DNA from: Megaleporinus macrocephalus
Taxonomy: Eukaryota; Chordata; Actinopteri; Characiformes; Anostomidae
Assembly: GCA_021613375.1 (NCBI GenBank)
Contig: CM038725.1
Location: 11,426,589 to 11,490,588, forward strand
DNA length: 64,000 nt
Direction: 5' to 3'
Position numbers and translations under genes: made by a program. Within the stretch, counting starts at the first letter, position 1. Every line of letters begins with the position of its first letter. A model generated the notes under the pieces. It had not been told where the DNA came from, ran no database searches, and was given only the letters and a program-made list of their open reading frames with translations. Shown here one piece after another: positions 60,640 through 64,000 of this stretch.

Positions 60640-61520
60640 GGTGCAACGTTCTTATGTAACAACTGTTTGCCGATGTTTCTGCTGAACGAGCAAGTTCCGA
60701 GCATGTTCCCGCAACAAACAACTACAACAAAAAAAAACACAAGCTTGTGTTGTTCAGTCCAATCTTTGTTTTCGCAGACATGACATTGTTTAGGTTGTGA
60801 AATGCATTGCGGTCTCGCCGAGGCCTCCTTCTCTTCACCGTCCTCATTAGGGTTGCGGAGCATGGTTTGGGATAATGAGAAAGCAGAGGGTGGCGGCCCG
60901 GGGTTTGGCGGCCACTGCATGGTAGCTCCAGCATCCGCATCCCCGCGGCTCTTTCTGGACGATGGGCCGAGCGTAAATTCGACGGCCTTGTGTATAAGTA
61001 CACCATATTGTTTGGGAATTAAGTGCAGCGTCGAGGCCTGTAATTACACGCTTACAATAACGGGTTTTCAGAGACGCTGGAAATAGCTCGGAGGGTTCCG
61101 GCCTGTGTTCCAGCCACCGGCGAACTTCATAGCAATGGGCTGTGCTGACTTTCAAATGTCAAACAGTTCTTATTTTAGAAACAAAGAGCCTTCTTTTGCC
61201 GCTTGCTGATCTGGGAGGGCAGAAGCCTATTGTTTAAGCGCTTCCTGATTACATTCGCATTGAGAGACACAATGTGTGATCATTGCCACAGGAACTAGTG
61301 TGAGAGTGAATGGGCTGGTTAAATAATATTCTGCAAAGCAGCAACCAAACACTTAATAGGGGCCTTAGGGGTCCTTTCTTCTGCTTTTCTGCATCCGTTA
61401 GGGAACGAAACTGTGACAAACAAAACTGGAGATGCAAAGCATTTACACAGTTGAAACATATAGTTCTGCCTCTAAAGTCTGATTGCCTGAGCCGGGTTTA
61501 AAGCTATTGTAAAAAGCACA
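60640..61520. other. Repeat-poor, CpG-containing island
   Basis: Balanced sequence with a CpG-dense part at 60790-61130. Frames on both strands lack recognisable motifs. Candidate regulatory element directly beside the 24-bp array. Confidence 0.3.
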
Positions 61521-61611
61521 AATTGCATGATTAGCAAGTGACAGTAAAATCAATCTTGATTTGATTTACTATGGGCGGGACCAGTTTTGTGAGAAATAAT
61601 GTCACTTTAGG

Positions 61612-64000
61612 GTCAAACGTTTTAGTACACTACCAGCTAAACGTTTTAGTACACTACCAGCTAAACGTTTTAGTACACTACCAGCTAAACGTTTTAGTAC
61701 ACTACCAGCCAAACGTTTTAGTACACTACCAGCTAAACGTTTTAGTACACTACCAGCTAAATGTTTTAGTACACTACCAGCTAAACGTTTTAGTACACTA
61801 CCAGCCAAACGTTTTAGTACACTACCAGCTAAACGTTTTAGTACACTACCAGATAAACGTTTTAGTACACTACCAGCTAAACGTTTTAATACACTACCAG
61901 CTAAACGTTTTAGTACACTACCAGCTAAACGTTTTAGTACACTACCAGCTAAATGTTTTAGTACACTACCAGCTAAACGTTTTAGTACACTACCAGCTAA
62001 ACATTTTGAGTACACTACCAGCTAAATGTTTTAGTACACTACCAGCTAAATGTTTTAATACACTACCAGCTAAACGTTTTAGTACACTACCAGCTAAACG
62101 TTTTATTACACTACCAGCCAAACGTTTTAGTACACTACCAGCTAAACGTTTTAGTACACTACCAGCTAAACGTTTTAATACACTACCAGCTAAACGTTTT
62201 AGTACACTACCAGCTAAACGTTTTAGTACACTACCAGCTAAACGTTTTAGTACACTACCAGCTAAACATTTTAGTACACTACCAGTCAAACGTTTTAGTA
62301 CACTACCAGCTAAACGTTTTAGTACACTACCAGCTAAATGTTTTAATACACTACCAGCTAAACGTTTTAGTACACTACCAGTCAAACGTTTTATTACACT
62401 ACCAGTCAAATGTTTTAGATCACTACCAGTCAAACGTTTTAGTACACTACCAGTCAAACGTTTTAGTACACTACCAGACAAACGTTTTAGTACACTACCA
62501 GTCAAACGTTTTAGTACACTACCGGTCAAATGTTTTAGATCACTACCGGTCAAACGTTTTAGAACACTACCAGTCAAACGTTTTAGTACACTACCAGTCA
62601 AACGTTTTAGTACACTACCAGTCAAACGTTTAGTACACTACCAGTCAAACGTTTTAGATCACTACCGGCCAAACGTTTTAGATCACTACCGGCCAACATT
62701 TTAGATCACTACCAGTCAAACGTTTTAGTACACTACCAGTGAAACGTTTTAGATACACTACCAGACAAACGTTTTAGTACACTACCAGCCAAATGTTTTA
62801 GATCACTACCAGTCAAACGTTTTAGATCACTACCGGCCAAACGTTTTAGATCACTACCAGACAAACGTTTTAGTACACTACCAGCCAAACGTTTTAGTAC
62901 ACTACCAGACAAACGTTTTAGATACACTACCAGACAAACGTTTTAGATACACTACCAGCCAAACGTTTTAGTACACTACCAGACAAACGTTTTAGATCAC
63001 TACCAGTCAAACGTTTTAGTACACTACCAGTGAAACGTTTTAGATACACTACCAGACAAACGTTTTAGTACACTACCAGTCAAACGTTTACTACACTACC
63101 AGCTAAACGTTTTAGTACACTACCAGCTAAACATTTTAGTACACTACCAGCTAAATGTTTTAGTACACTACCAGCTAAATGTTTTAATACACTACCAGCT
63201 AAACGTTTTAGTACACTACCAGCTAAACATTTTATTACACTACCAGACAAACGTTTTAGTACACTACCAGCTAAACGTTTTAGTACACTACCAGCTAAAT
63301 GTTTTAATACACTACCAGCTAAACGTTTTAGTACACTACCAGCTAAACGTTTTAGTACACTACCAGCTAAATGTTTTAATACACTACCAGCTAAACGTTT
63401 TAGTACACTACCAGCTAAACATTTTAGTACACTACCAGTCAAACGTTTTAGTACACTACCAGCTAAACGTTTTAGTACACTACCAGCTAAATGTTTTAAT
63501 ACACTACCAGCTAAACGTTTTAGTACACTACCAGTCAAACGTTTTAGATACACTACCAGTCAAACGTTTTAGAACACTACCAGTCAAACGTTTTATTACA
63601 CTACCAATCAAATGTTTTAGATACACTACCAGTCAAATGTTTTAGATCACTACCAGTCAAACGTTTAGTACACTATCAGTCAAACGTTTTAGATCACTAC
63701 CGGCCAAACGTTTTAGATACACTACCAGTCAAACGTTTTAGTACACTACCAGTGAAACGTTTTAGATACACTACCGGCCAACATTTTAGATCACTACCAG
63801 TCAAACGTTTTAGTACACTACCAGTGAAACGTTTTAGATACACTACCAGACAAACGTTTTAGTACACTACCAGTGAAACGTTTTAGATACACTACCAGAC
63901 AAACGTTTTAGTACACTACCAGTCAAACGTTTTAGATCACTACCAGCCAAATGTTTTAGATCACTACCAGTCAAACGTTTTAGATCACTACCGGCCAAAC
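61612..64000. repeat. 24-bp satellite-like array, about 100 copies, runs off the edge
   Basis: The unit TTTTAGTACACTACCAG plus CTAAACG repeats without a break from 61612 to the window end. Main variants differ in the last part (GCTAAACG, GTCAAACG, GACAAACG, GGCCAAACG, GTGAAACG) and in TAGTACAC versus TAGATCAC. Because 24 is divisible by 3 and the unit has frames without stops, it yields frames up to 377 codons with 8-residue periods on both strands. These are artefacts. The true length of the array is unknown. Confidence 0.98.

Noticed and set aside
61571..62704. 377-codon plus-strand frame and 130-211-codon minus-strand frames with 8-residue repeats
   Set aside because: They follow directly from a 24-bp tandem unit without stops. 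Open frames on both strands, no initiation context, and continuation as plain repeat DNA argue against a protein.
61612..64000. CRISPR array
   Set aside because: The repeats are contiguous with no unique spacers, and the window is a vertebrate genome. It is a minisatellite.

Overview
Organism and overall nature. This is nuclear DNA of a vertebrate, most likely a teleost fish. It carries many AT and GT/CA microsatellites, several cut-and-paste DNA transposon families typical of fish (Tc1/mariner, hAT, PIF/Harbinger), tRNA-derived SINEs and LINE-type 3' tails, and has no bacterial-style gene packing. The type of SINE and Tc1 elements would fit an ostariophysan fish (catfish or characin relatives), but this is only an inference. 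I find no intact protein-coding gene, rRNA or functional tRNA. The only protein-like sequences I can defend are decayed transposase fragments. The window reads as a gene desert or very large intron: islands of balanced, repeat-poor sequence that may be conserved regulatory DNA, separated by AT-rich transposon-filled stretches.

Layout. 1-5.3 kb: one candidate regulatory island, then a roughly 250-bp repeat split by a 2-kb insertion holding a hAT-like element, then a short TIR element. 5.5-12.2 kb: two simple-repeat clusters, a broken Harbinger transposase, a 600-bp TIR element, and tandem arrays of 48-, 2- and 19-bp units. 13-17 kb: a Tc1-type remnant with a LINE tail inside it, and a 460-bp tandem repeat. 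17.9-20.1 kb: a repeat-poor island. 20.5-26.5 kb: a palindrome-bearing repeat, a 2-kb tandem duplication in which one copy carries an expanded 37-bp minisatellite, an antisense SINE, and a Tc1 element abutting a MITE. 27.7-41.7 kb: several repeat-poor islands, ending in a CpG-dense block with a TATA-like box, the best promoter candidate. 41.8-46.2 kb: hAT remnant, AT tract, MITE and LINE tail. 46.9-57.3 kb: further islands, a possible piggyBac fossil, and a Tc1-like element nested with a SINE and a near-perfect palindrome. 59.3-60.5 kb: a recent tandem duplication carrying MITE copies. 61.6-64 kb: about 100 copies of a 24-bp repeat running off the window edge.

Most notable. The 24-bp array looks like an amplified transposon end: its unit matches the terminal repeat of a Tc1-type element at 13.3-13.8 kb. 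A MITE family recurs nine times. No set of genes working together can be described; any function here would be cis-regulatory or in unannotated non-coding transcripts.
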